From Pseudomonadota bacterium (GTDB lineage Bacteria; Pseudomonadota; Gammaproteobacteria; UBA9339), in contig JAJXWM010000003.1 in the NCBI GenBank assembly GCA_021781615.1, positions 1-64,000 on the forward strand: DNA of 64,000 nucleotides, written 5' to 3'. Every line of letters starts with the position of its first letter. The stretch's first letter is position 1. A program made the translations under genes and the position numbers. Below the pieces are notes generated by a model. The model saw nothing but the letters and a program-made list of their open reading frames with translations. It had not been told where the DNA came from and searched no databases. Of the stretch, positions 48,747-58,066 are shown piece after piece.

Positions 48747-50755
48747 GCCACTTTAGATACAGGAACCTCCGGTAAAGATATAGTACCTTTCCATTTTTTT
48801 AAATCTTCATCAGAAATTATTGTCTTATCTATACCAAGCTTATTCAACTCTCCTACAACACGCTCAAAATTCTCATCAAGAAGACCAGCCCTTGCTTGTC
48901 TGCTACCCTTACAAGCTGTCACCGCAGCTTCAAAATTACTTATGTCTTTCAAAGCCACCTTATCTATTTTACCTTCTTTCATCGCAGCTTCAATCTTAGC
49001 CCTCAAAGGCGCGGGCATTTTCTCGCAAACCTTGCCCAAATTCTTTTCCCAAACCGGTGGTGACGATATATCACTTTTCCACTTTTTCAACTTGTCATCA
49101 GAAAGCACAGTTTCGTTTACACCCAAACTGCGTAAACTCTTCACAACTTTATCGAAACTTGCGTTTAAATCATCGCCTGTCTTTCCTCGACACCTCTTTA
49201 CTGCAGCCTCAAAATTTCCTAACTCCCTTAAAGTAATGTCTTTTGGCGGGAAAGAAATCTTCTTAATTTTTATTTCTCCTGTGGCCCCTTTACTCGCAAC
49301 CACTGCGCTCAAATCAGGCGGCAGCTCTTTACAAACTCTTTGAAGATACATCTCTCGCTTAATTTGTTGAGCATCAGCTTCAGAAATATCTAAACCAAGT
49401 TCCGCATTAAGCGTTCGCGCAATCTCTTTTGAAGAACTAACATTTTCAATTTTTTTTAGCGCCCCATCCAAAGTACTCTCATTTGCACTTGCAGAAAATG
49501 AGATTCCTGTTCTTTCAATAGCCTCCAACAATTTGTGACATCCTGCATCTTTAGCAAATGCCTCTAACCTCTTTATTCCTGCAATTTTACCTACAAGATC
49601 TCTTTCGATAAGACCCCAATGCATATTAAATTCTGTACGCTCAGCTTCCGACAAATTACTTTCAAGCTCTTCCTTCACCTCTTTTAGCAGAGCCACCCTT
49701 TTTTTATCGTCATTAAACTCCTCTCTAAAACTATTGAGCTGTACAAGAGAAAAAATCAACTTTTGTCGCTTTTCTTCCAATACTTTTGGCACGTTTTTTA
49801 AGGTAGGATCACAGCCATTACCAGCAAGACTACTTACAGCCCTTTCCCTCAACTCTGTAGGAATAAAAGCTAACTTTAACCACTCCTTCATGGCTTGGCG
49901 TTTAAACCCTGGGTCATCCTTAAGACTGGCATATCGCTGTTTTTCATCAGAAGTATACACTCTTGCATCACTTTCAGCATCGTGAAGAATTGCCGAAGGA
50001 GAACTACTACCAGTTGGCCAAAACCAACATTTAAAAACTGGAAAATCTCGCAATCGCTGCGGCGTGATATCCCAATTATAGTTTTTGGTATGAGAACTTC
50101 CACTCAAACTCTTATCGTAGTCTAAAGAAGCAATGTCTAATTTTCCATTGACAAAACTAAAACCAAAATTATTTTTATGTCTATCCCAATCTTCGAAGAA
50201 AAAAGCAGTACATAACGCCTTAGGAAGAAGAGTAGCAACTTTCTTCAGCTCTATTGTCCCTTTCTCCTCATCAATTAAACCGAGCTCTTGGAGCGCTTTA
50301 CAAGACCCCAGCGCCGCTTGATTTTCTTTAAGCATTGCTTTACGTTCTTCCTTAATCGCAGGATCAGTGGTTATCCCAAGCTCTTTTTCTATCTTAGCAA
50401 TATCTGCTTCTATTTTACCAATCCTTTTCTTTAAAACATCTTTACCCCGCGCAAAGGCCGCCACTTCCGCCATTGAAATAAAACCTGGTATTGCCTCTCC
50501 ATATGAACCTTTTATTTCACCATTTTCAACGATAAGTTTTCCATGCGAACTACAATCACCCATCATCTGGCGATAAAAATCTGCAGCAACTACTTCTAAT
50601 TGCGCCACCTGAGGCTTGGTATTTTTACCAAATACTAATTTATAGCTGTTACCTTTAAGTCTGGCCATAAAAGTTTCATTGGCGGACTTGACCACAGAAC
50701 CATCTGACTTTTTCCTCGCTAACTCAGCTAGACTAATTCCTAATCTTCCATGCAT
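48725..50755 (-). CDS. Kinase-like protein with C-terminal tandem repeats, 3' end replaced by a repeat element
   Basis: A 676-residue protein of uncertain family. A possible N-lobe (YKLVFGKNTKPQVAQLEVVA with K44 and E54) leads to DWDRHKNNFGF, with D191, H193 and N196, then DIASLDYDKS with D212. The D-x-H-x-x-N and D-Y-D pair recalls the catalytic loop and metal-binding motif of the PI3/PI4-kinase and HipA folds, but the family is not established. The C-terminal third holds two or three repeats of about 90 residues, each with NFEAAV and a -LG--TI-SD--LKKWK- segment. The last six codons, VATPKF, and TAG lie in element D, so the original tail is lost. It follows the 138-residue coiled-coil gene by four bases at the end of the glucan operon. 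Confidence 0.72.
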   Translation of the reverse strand: MHGRLGISLAELARKKSDGSVVKSANETFMARLKGNSYKLVFGKNTKPQVAQLEVVAADFYRQMMGDCSSHGKLIVENGEIKGSYGEAIPGFISMAEVAAFARGKDVLKKRIGKIEADIAKIEKELGITTDPAIKEERKAMLKENQAALGSCKALQELGLIDEEKGTIELKKVATLLPKALCTAFFFEDWDRHKNNFGFSFVNGKLDIASLDYDKSLSGSSHTKNYNWDITPQRLRDFPVFKCWFWPTGSSSPSAILHDAESDARVYTSDEKQRYASLKDDPGFKRQAMKEWLKLAFIPTELRERAVSSLAGNGCDPTLKNVPKVLEEKRQKLIFSLVQLNSFREEFNDDKKRVALLKEVKEELESNLSEAERTEFNMHWGLIERDLVGKIAGIKRLEAFAKDAGCHKLLEAIERTGISFSASANESTLDGALKKIENVSSSKEIARTLNAELGLDISEADAQQIKREMYLQRVCKELPPDLSAVVASKGATGEIKIKKISFPPKDITLRELGNFEAAVKRCRGKTGDDLNASFDKVVKSLRSLGVNETVLSDDKLKKWKSDISSPPVWEKNLGKVCEKMPAPLRAKIEAAMKEGKIDKVALKDISNFEAAVTACKGSRQARAGLLDENFERVVGELNKLGIDKTIISDEDLKKWKGTISLPEVPVSKVAVATPKF

Positions 50756-50759
50756 AGAT

Positions 50760-51158
50760 CTACTCCTTCACTCTCTCTAGTTCACTACTATTAATAAAAT
50801 CAAGGGGCAAGGATTTTGGCTGTTCTACAATACCAAAAGTTTGCCGCGATGCCAGCTTGTAAAATTTGTAGATCGGTTCCAACATTGACAAATTTTCAAG
50901 ACCGGCAAACAAATCATCTTCAGTAATGATTTTTTTACGTTGTTCATTAGCTAACCAATCAGCTAACTCTTTAATTTGCTGATCAATGCTCTCTTTAGCT
51001 GCCTCTTGGTTCTTTCTGATTTCGAGAGTAAGCTTGTCAAGCCCTTGCTGCTCGAGTTTAACAAAAAGATCGAGTTGTTCTTGGCAAGCAACAAGAACCT
51101 TTTGTAATTCTATCCCAAACTTATTTAAAACCTCTTCACGCTCTTTTATGGCACCCAT
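50760..51158 (-). CDS. Small coiled-coil protein, unknown function
   Basis: A 132-residue protein. Residues 1-70 are a likely coiled coil (KFGIELQKVLVACQEQLDLF, then QQGLDKLTLEIRKNQEAAK), followed by a helical region with an EDDLFAGLENLSMLEPIYKF stretch. There is no signal peptide or membrane helix, and I do not recognise the family. ATG at 51158 was chosen after a GGGGGT overlapping the end of the phosphorylase gene; an in-frame TTG lies 18 bases upstream. It lies between the glycogen synthase-phosphorylase fusion and the kinase-like gene, within a few bases of both. Confidence 0.65.
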   Translation of the reverse strand: MGAIKEREEVLNKFGIELQKVLVACQEQLDLFVKLEQQGLDKLTLEIRKNQEAAKESIDQQIKELADWLANEQRKKIITEDDLFAGLENLSMLEPIYKFYKLASRQTFGIVEQPKSLPLDFINSSELERVKE

Positions 51159-51166
51159 AATGTAAC

Positions 51167-54100
51167 TTACCCCCAATATACTATTCGCGCATCTTGCTGC
51201 CTAAATAACATGTGGTTATATGGCAACACCCTTATACCATACGAATAAAAACCAGTATCTTCAAGCTGATATTCTGCAATGTAAGTTAAAGCTCCAGCCT
51301 CTCGCTGATCCGCTTCGACACATCTTAAATGAACAATAGTTGGCTCTGGAGATAATTGATGACCATTACTCTTCAGTAGAACAAATTCCACCTGTAGTTC
51401 ATTAGCCGACATTTTACCGATAAAAAGTAGTAACTTTACTCGCAACAAACCATTTGAGGTTATTTTACCATTTTTCACACCGTTAATAAAAATAGCTTTA
51501 ATTTTTACCGTATTAAATCGCTCAATAATTCCACGTTGCCAATTAACAACCCGTCTAAGATCAGCACAACCATCCCCCATCAACTGTTCATGTCGTAATA
51601 CCGCCGGACCATATAAATTATTAACATAATCTTTGGCCATTCTAAAAGCACTATACTGACAAGAAATCAATGCAATAGATGCCTTCATCTTTGCCACCCA
51701 CCCAGGATTAAAACCAGAACGATTAACCTTATAATACAAAGGAACAATTTCCGATTCTAGCGTTTCTAATAAATACATGCTTTCTACATCAGCGCGTTTA
51801 GTTAAATCTTTTATGGTAGTTAAACTTTCAATCTGCCAACCAAGAGACTCATCGTAGGCCTCCTCCCACCAACCATCTTTAGTAGAAAAATTTATTCCCC
51901 CATTAATACCGACTTTCATCCCGCTAGTGCCACAAGCTTCTCTTCCTAAAATTGGTGTATTCAACCAAACATCAATTCCTTGCACCAATAGTTTAGCCAA
52001 ACCAATATTATATTCTTCAAGAAAAATAATATGGCCATCAAACATCTCTAGTCGTAAAGTATCAACTATCTCGCGAATCAACTCTTTTCCTGGAGCATCT
52101 GCAGGATGAGCTTTCCCTGCCACCAAAATCACTACTGGTCGCTTATCATTGGTCAAAATCCGAGCCAAACGATCAATATCAAGCAAAAATAAATTATTAC
52201 GCTTATAAGAAGCAAAGCGTCGTGATATACCGATAAGCAAGGCATTGCTTGTTAAATGCTTCAAAGAAGAATTGATTAATTTCTTACTTTCATTACGCAA
52301 AGTATATTGAGAAACCAGCAATTGCTTAACTCCTTCGATTAACTTGTCTTTCTGTGCTTGATGAGCCTTCCATATTTCACTATCAGGGATTGACTTAACC
52401 TTTTCCCAGGTTGCTTTTTCATACTGTCCTTCATACCATTTGATCGGCAAATAATCTCCATATAAACGCCACATATGCTCACCTAACCACGTTGCCAAAT
52501 GAACACCGTTCGTAACCGTATCAATCGGTACCTCTGCCTCAAGAAGACCAGGCCAAACAAGCTGCCACATTGATCGTGCAACTTTACCATGCAACCGAGA
52601 AACCGCATTAGCGCTCATAGTTAAACGCAACGCTAGTACCGTCATCGAAAACAGTGATTCTTTGGCACTAACATCTCGCGCCAAATCAAATAATTTACTA
52701 AAAGAGATACCCAAGCGAGAAATTGCGTAATTTTCTAAATATTGCTTCACTAAACTCTCAGAAAAAGACTCGTTCCCAGCCGCCACTGGAGTGTGCGTAG
52801 TAAAAATTGATGAACTTCTAACTATTTCGGCTGCCTCCTCAAAAGAATAACCCTGATGGCACCACTCTCTAATTCGTTCTAACAATAAAAATGCCGAATG
52901 CCCCTCATTCAGATGGTAGAGCGCAGGCTTAATATTCAGTTTATCTACTAAAAACCTAGCACCACCAATACCCAAAACCATTTCTTGCATCAAACGAATC
53001 TCACGCGACCCACCATACAAGCTATTGGTTATTTCCCGATCAGCTGCACTATTTTCTGATACATCAGTATCGAGCAAATACAAGCTAACATGACCTACCT
53101 TAACTTCCCAGGCCCGCATATAAACCGTATGGCCTAAAACTTCAATACCGGTTAATATAACCTTACCCGCAGAGTCATTAACGGGCTTCATCGGAATCTG
53201 GTTAGCATCCCAAGATTCATATACCGCCTCTTGCTCACCTTTAGCATTAACTCTTTGAAGAAAATAACCCTGCTTATAAAATAAACCCACCGCGACAGTC
53301 GGCACATGAAGATCTGACATGGCCTTTAGATAATCCCCAGCAAGAATACCCAAACCACCAGAGTAGATTGGCAAACATTCATCTATACCATATTCCATAC
53401 AAAAATAAGCTATTGGGTGCTCTGGACTTACCGCTGTATTGCAACAAAGTTTAATTACATTACAATCAGTTTGAATGTAATTATTAAAATCAGCAATAAT
53501 GCGATTATATTCCCACACATACTCTTCATCGGCTGCAGCTCGCTGTAAATTTTGCGACAAAACTAAATTCAAAAAATATACGGGATTATGCTCGGTTTTT
53601 TCCCACAAAACTGGATCAATCCTCTGAAATAATGTTTTAGCCTCAGCATGCCAAGACCACCAAAAATTATAAGCAAGCGCTCTAAGCCCGCCAATCTTAT
53701 CAGGTAAAACACATTCATACTGAAAGGAACGTAATCGTGGCATCACTACCACCGCCTCATTAATCCCCGTAATTAATTGACTATCAGCATCGGTAATATC
53801 AAGTGCAATACGGGATAGGCGGTTAAATTTAATCGCCTGATCATATGCATCTAAATAATCTTGATAAAAATATTGCCAATCAGTTAAATGGGCAATTTCA
53901 AGCGCCTTTTTCCGTACCCCAGCAGTAGATGCTTGATCACGATGCCTTTTAATTGCCGTTAATAAATAATCACTTAAATCAGCAATAACCTTTGCCTCAC
54001 TTCGTTCTCGACGCTTTAAAATAAAAATGGACTCAGAAAAATCTCGTTTGAGATTATCACTAACCCAACAACCAAAACCAGTCACATCAGTAGTAACGGT

Positions 54101-55435
54101 AGGCGTAGAATAAGCAATACTTTCTAATGGGGTATAGCCCCATGGTTCATAAAAAGATGGAAAAATACTTAAATCACAAATAGAAAGTATTTGCTCGTAA
54201 GTGAGATTAAATACACCATCACTGCCATTCAAATAAGCATCGGAAAAAACCACATGCACCTTGCGCCCGGGGTTTTTTAGATTAAGATTATTACACATCT
54301 TAACAATATGGTCATCGTCTGGGTGATAGACTTTATGCGTAGCGAGCCCAAAAGCACTGCGCTGTTCTGGATAAGCATCCTGGCTAACACCTACCAAACG
54401 ATCTTGTTCACTATGCCAATTAACCGCCACTAGAAAAAATACGACAATCGGCGACGAATCTTCAGTTAAATTATTTTCAAGCTCGGCCAAACTCTTCAAT
54501 AAAACATCATAACCTTTATTATGAAATTCATAACGCCCAGATGTAACCCAAAGTAAAGTATTATCTTCCACCTTATGCCCAACAACTTGGCCAGCAATTT
54601 TTAATAGTTTCTCTCGCACCCCTTGGTTCTTGCCAGAATCAACTTTTTTGAAAGTTTGTTCGATATCTAAACCATTCCATACTATTTTATCTGGGTATTT
54701 ACCCAACATTACATTGGCTTCATTAGCGACAACATCGCTTACCACGGTAAAACAATCGGCCTCACGCGCGGTAACCTTTTCCAAAGAATGCTTGGCAAAT
54801 ACACCCAACCTCCGCGCTTCCGTATCAGCATTAAAACTGCTAGAAAGGCTACAAACCAGGCGATTTTCCTGGGCTAATGCTCGACCCAACACCGTCGCAT
54901 GTGTAGTAAATGTTGTCACCACCTTATGGCAATGCTTCTTTAGATACAGTACTCCAGCACCACACATCCACTCGTGAAAATGAGCGATTACTGTTTGGTC
55001 TTGAATCAATTTATTTTCGGCTAAAATACTGATTACTTCACCGGCAGCGGTAGAAAACAAAATAGGCTCTTGATAATCGTAATTACTAGCCAATGAATCA
55101 ACACCAAAATCAACCCACAAAGTGTATAACAAAGAATCAATTTTATAGCGTTGTTTAAAATCAACCAAAATAACCTTGGGATTACCTTCTGCCTTCCAAT
55201 AGCCAACATGACACAAAATATCTTTAGCCATTAAAGCTTTTTTTACTTCGTCTAAAAAAGGAGTTGAGGCCGGAACAAACTCGCCGCTTTGTTCACGCCA
55301 AGGACCAATTAAAATATAATTATCACCAAAATTTCGTACAGTTTGCTTTAACTTGGATTGCAAAACGGTATAAATACCACCTACCTTATTACAAACCTCC
55401 CAACTAACCTCAAACAAAAAATTTTGTCCACTCAT
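51167..55435 (-). CDS. Fused glycogen synthase (GT3) and alpha-glucan phosphorylase (GT35)
   Basis: A 1422-residue fusion. Residues 1-590 are a glycogen synthase of the GT3 type: FLFEVSWEVCNKVGGIYTVL at the start, HFHEWMCGAGVL in the donor site and SFYEPWGYTPLES as the E-x7-E motif. Residues 595-1300 are an alpha-glucan phosphorylase with LAYNFWWSWHAEAKTLFQRI, HLNEGHSAFLLLERIREW and the pyridoxal site EACGTSGMKVGINGGINFS. A C-terminal beta domain follows. The enzyme could both extend and shorten alpha-1,4 glucan. Similar fusions occur in Bacteroidetes. The start overlaps the GH57 gene by four bases. Confidence 0.92.
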   Translation of the reverse strand: MSGQNFLFEVSWEVCNKVGGIYTVLQSKLKQTVRNFGDNYILIGPWREQSGEFVPASTPFLDEVKKALMAKDILCHVGYWKAEGNPKVILVDFKQRYKIDSLLYTLWVDFGVDSLASNYDYQEPILFSTAAGEVISILAENKLIQDQTVIAHFHEWMCGAGVLYLKKHCHKVVTTFTTHATVLGRALAQENRLVCSLSSSFNADTEARRLGVFAKHSLEKVTAREADCFTVVSDVVANEANVMLGKYPDKIVWNGLDIEQTFKKVDSGKNQGVREKLLKIAGQVVGHKVEDNTLLWVTSGRYEFHNKGYDVLLKSLAELENNLTEDSSPIVVFFLVAVNWHSEQDRLVGVSQDAYPEQRSAFGLATHKVYHPDDDHIVKMCNNLNLKNPGRKVHVVFSDAYLNGSDGVFNLTYEQILSICDLSIFPSFYEPWGYTPLESIAYSTPTVTTDVTGFGCWVSDNLKRDFSESIFILKRRERSEAKVIADLSDYLLTAIKRHRDQASTAGVRKKALEIAHLTDWQYFYQDYLDAYDQAIKFNRLSRIALDITDADSQLITGINEAVVVMPRLRSFQYECVLPDKIGGLRALAYNFWWSWHAEAKTLFQRIDPVLWEKTEHNPVYFLNLVLSQNLQRAAADEEYVWEYNRIIADFNNYIQTDCNVIKLCCNTAVSPEHPIAYFCMEYGIDECLPIYSGGLGILAGDYLKAMSDLHVPTVAVGLFYKQGYFLQRVNAKGEQEAVYESWDANQIPMKPVNDSAGKVILTGIEVLGHTVYMRAWEVKVGHVSLYLLDTDVSENSAADREITNSLYGGSREIRLMQEMVLGIGGARFLVDKLNIKPALYHLNEGHSAFLLLERIREWCHQGYSFEEAAEIVRSSSIFTTHTPVAAGNESFSESLVKQYLENYAISRLGISFSKLFDLARDVSAKESLFSMTVLALRLTMSANAVSRLHGKVARSMWQLVWPGLLEAEVPIDTVTNGVHLATWLGEHMWRLYGDYLPIKWYEGQYEKATWEKVKSIPDSEIWKAHQAQKDKLIEGVKQLLVSQYTLRNESKKLINSSLKHLTSNALLIGISRRFASYKRNNLFLLDIDRLARILTNDKRPVVILVAGKAHPADAPGKELIREIVDTLRLEMFDGHIIFLEEYNIGLAKLLVQGIDVWLNTPILGREACGTSGMKVGINGGINFSTKDGWWEEAYDESLGWQIESLTTIKDLTKRADVESMYLLETLESEIVPLYYKVNRSGFNPGWVAKMKASIALISCQYSAFRMAKDYVNNLYGPAVLRHEQLMGDGCADLRRVVNWQRGIIERFNTVKIKAIFINGVKNGKITSNGLLRVKLLLFIGKMSANELQVEFVLLKSNGHQLSPEPTIVHLRCVEADQREAGALTYIAEYQLEDTGFYSYGIRVLPYNHMLFRQQDARIVYWG

Positions 55436-56718
55436 GTACCGCCTCCGTTTTTCGCCTTTCGCCCAAGAAATCTTAAGATATCCGTTAAAAATCCGTTCGA
55501 CTTTTGTATCTCTGGTTGCGATATCAACTCTTGCTTTCTTAGAGATAGCTCGGCAGCAAGATCACTGACAATATTTTGGTAGTTGATGTACGCTTCATAA
55601 GGATTACGATAGGGATTAAAATATTTATGAACATCGCCATCTGCCGCATATTTGGTACACATATAATAAAAATGATCCGAGGTCAGAAGTGAACGCCAAA
55701 CATTTAAAAGATCGTCGTTTTTTAAATCATACACCGTATCCCTCAGATTATAAATAGATGCTAGGGCATCCTCTTGCAAATGATTACCACGCCACGCCGT
55801 TAAGTCACGATCAACATCTGCCCATGACATAAAATTAGGAACATCGAGCGCGGCCACGGGTTGCAATTTTTGACTAACTTCAGACGGAGTCATAAAAGTA
55901 TATTCGGGATGACGAAGAACGTATTCGGGTAAATTATTTAAAAAGTCGAAAATACCAAACTCCTGCCACTGATGTTCACCAAAGGTTTCAAAATCCATAA
56001 ATAAATTTATAAGATCAGCTTGTCCATGTAAAGAATGTAACCAATAAGCATATTTATCCGCATAAACTGGATATTCTGACCAACTTTTTTCAGAAAACCG
56101 GAAAGCAATATCATCAGTTAAACGATAATTGCGTAATAATAATTTAAGTTTGGAACAACCCACCGGTTGATAAACATAATTAGGACTACGCCAACCTAAA
56201 ACCTTATCCGCTCCTTCCGCTAAAATAGTTTTGTAACCCAAAGATTCCACTACTTTGGCTAACTCATTGTTGTAAATTAATTCCGTATTTCTAAAGGTGG
56301 TAGCATCGTAATTAAATTCTTCTCTAATCAAATTACGATGTTTCTCTACCTGCTTTTTAAATTCCTCTTGCGAAAATAAAAAACTCAAGCTGTGATAATA
56401 AGTCTCATTCAAAAACTCTACCTGACCGGTAGCCGCTAGGCGCTTAAAAACATCAAGAGTTTCTGGACTATAAAGCTTACACTGTTCAATAAAAACTCCA
56501 GTAACCGAAAACGCAATTTTAAATGTCCCGGGATATCTACGGATTAGATCTAGCAAAAGACAACTTGCTGGCAAATAACATTTATTTGCTACTTTTAGAA
56601 AAATCTCACGATTAGCTGTATCATCCTCATAGTAATGACTACGACCAATATCAAAATAGGTATATTTCCTTAACCTTTTTGGTTGATGCACCTGAAAATA
56701 AAAGCAAATAGCTACCAT
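55432..56718 (-). CDS. Glycoside hydrolase family 57 protein
   Basis: A 428-residue GH57 enzyme, a family that includes alpha-amylases, 4-alpha-glucanotransferases and glycogen branching enzymes. The opening ICFYFQVHQPKRLRKY holds the conserved HQP. The likely nucleophile is the glutamate of TFRNTELIYNNELA, and the acid-base aspartate lies in LFMDFETFGEHQ. Activity on glucan inside the cell is expected, since there is no signal peptide. Its stop overlaps the start of the synthase-phosphorylase gene, and the GT4 gene ends one base before its start. No other branching-enzyme candidate is in the operon. Confidence 0.93.
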   Translation of the reverse strand: MVAICFYFQVHQPKRLRKYTYFDIGRSHYYEDDTANREIFLKVANKCYLPASCLLLDLIRRYPGTFKIAFSVTGVFIEQCKLYSPETLDVFKRLAATGQVEFLNETYYHSLSFLFSQEEFKKQVEKHRNLIREEFNYDATTFRNTELIYNNELAKVVESLGYKTILAEGADKVLGWRSPNYVYQPVGCSKLKLLLRNYRLTDDIAFRFSEKSWSEYPVYADKYAYWLHSLHGQADLINLFMDFETFGEHQWQEFGIFDFLNNLPEYVLRHPEYTFMTPSEVSQKLQPVAALDVPNFMSWADVDRDLTAWRGNHLQEDALASIYNLRDTVYDLKNDDLLNVWRSLLTSDHFYYMCTKYAADGDVHKYFNPYRNPYEAYINYQNIVSDLAAELSLRKQELISQPEIQKSNGFLTDILRFLGRKAKNGGGT

Positions 56719-58047
56719 TTAAGTCACCTTCCTATAAACACCAATTATTTTATCTGCCGCCCGAGCCCAAGTTACCATCTGTAAGTCTTCGCTAGCATGC
56801 GCCAAAGAGGTCTTACGTAAAGCTTGATATTTCAATAAAGCCAAAATTTTGGCCGCCATCTCTTCCGTATCCCAAAAATCAGCAACCAAAACATGGCGCA
56901 ATACTTCGCTCACCCCCGATTGCTTACTGATTATTGCCGGAACATTATAGGAAAGAGCTTCTAAAGCAGACAAACCAAAAGGCTCAGAAACACTGGGCAT
57001 AACATAAACATCTGCCAATTTATAAATATCACCCACCTCTTTACCTTGCAGAAAACCGGTAAAATGGACATTTTTACCAATACGTAAACTTGCAACTCGT
57101 TCAATCATATCAATCAATAAATCACCATTTCCCGCCAATACAAATTGCACATCTGGTTTTTCTTCTAGGACTCTTTTCGCCACTTCAATAAAGAAGTAAG
57201 GCCCCTTCTGCTGGGTAATTCTCCCTAAAAATAACACCATCTCATGTGGCTTGTCTTTTTTGGCTAAAGGATCAATTTTTTCCTCATCACAATAAATACC
57301 ATTATGAACCACGTTAATTTTTTCTGGAGCAATACCATAATATTTAACAATATTATTTTTGGTAAATTGACTTACCGCAATTATTTGGTCAGCTTGTTCC
57401 ATGCCATATTTTTCAATGGCAAAAATTCTTTTATCTACCCATAAACCACCACGATCAGTTTCAAGTGCGTGAATATGTAATACCACCGGCTTGTGACGGT
57501 GACGCTTGGCTTCTAACGCCGCCAGAACTGTCAACCAATCATGAGCATGAATTATATCGTGTTCCACTTCCTCAGCTAAAGCTCCAGCATGTAACGCATA
57601 ACGGAACACTTCCGTTAATAAATTAACTTCGTACTTATCGGTTATATTCTTACCAGCCGCCGAAGCTTCAACAATGTCGCCTACCATAGATTTAATTTCT
57701 GCAGGCAAATGCATTTTCGTTAAAAGAATCAAAAAATCTTGCGCGGTTTCATCACTGAGCAAACATCTAAAATTATTGGAATTAGCGTAGGGATGCAAAT
57801 AAGTAACAATTTTGGGGTGTTTAATATTAACTATCCCAACCGACTCTTTTGCTTCATCACGAGCAGTAACATTGGAACAATTAATAAAATTAACATGACC
57901 AACCGGATCGGTATGCGTCGTCTGCGGCAAAATTAAGGTTAAATCAACATGCTTTCTCGCCAACTCCTTGACAATAGCATAACAAGCAACCCCCAATCCG
58001 CCACTAATTTTCGGGGGAAACTCCCAACCATACATTAATACTTTCAT
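56719..58047 (-). CDS. GT4 family glycosyltransferase
   Basis: A 442-residue retaining glycosyltransferase with the GT-B fold. MKVLMYGWEFPPKISGGLG at the N-terminus is a hallmark of this glucan-associated GT4 group, HDWLTVLAALEAKRH lies near the acceptor site, and the donor domain has a SEPFGLSALEALSYNVPAII E-x7-E motif. ATG 58047 was chosen because AGGATG sits directly upstream and MKVLM is the family start; an earlier codon would overlap the debranching gene. It may initiate or prime glucan or make a related polymer. Confidence 0.92.
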   Translation of the reverse strand: MKVLMYGWEFPPKISGGLGVACYAIVKELARKHVDLTLILPQTTHTDPVGHVNFINCSNVTARDEAKESVGIVNIKHPKIVTYLHPYANSNNFRCLLSDETAQDFLILLTKMHLPAEIKSMVGDIVEASAAGKNITDKYEVNLLTEVFRYALHAGALAEEVEHDIIHAHDWLTVLAALEAKRHRHKPVVLHIHALETDRGGLWVDKRIFAIEKYGMEQADQIIAVSQFTKNNIVKYYGIAPEKINVVHNGIYCDEEKIDPLAKKDKPHEMVLFLGRITQQKGPYFFIEVAKRVLEEKPDVQFVLAGNGDLLIDMIERVASLRIGKNVHFTGFLQGKEVGDIYKLADVYVMPSVSEPFGLSALEALSYNVPAIISKQSGVSEVLRHVLVADFWDTEEMAAKILALLKYQALRKTSLAHASEDLQMVTWARAADKIIGVYRKVT

Positions 58048-58066
58048 AATCATCCTGAAATGTTTG

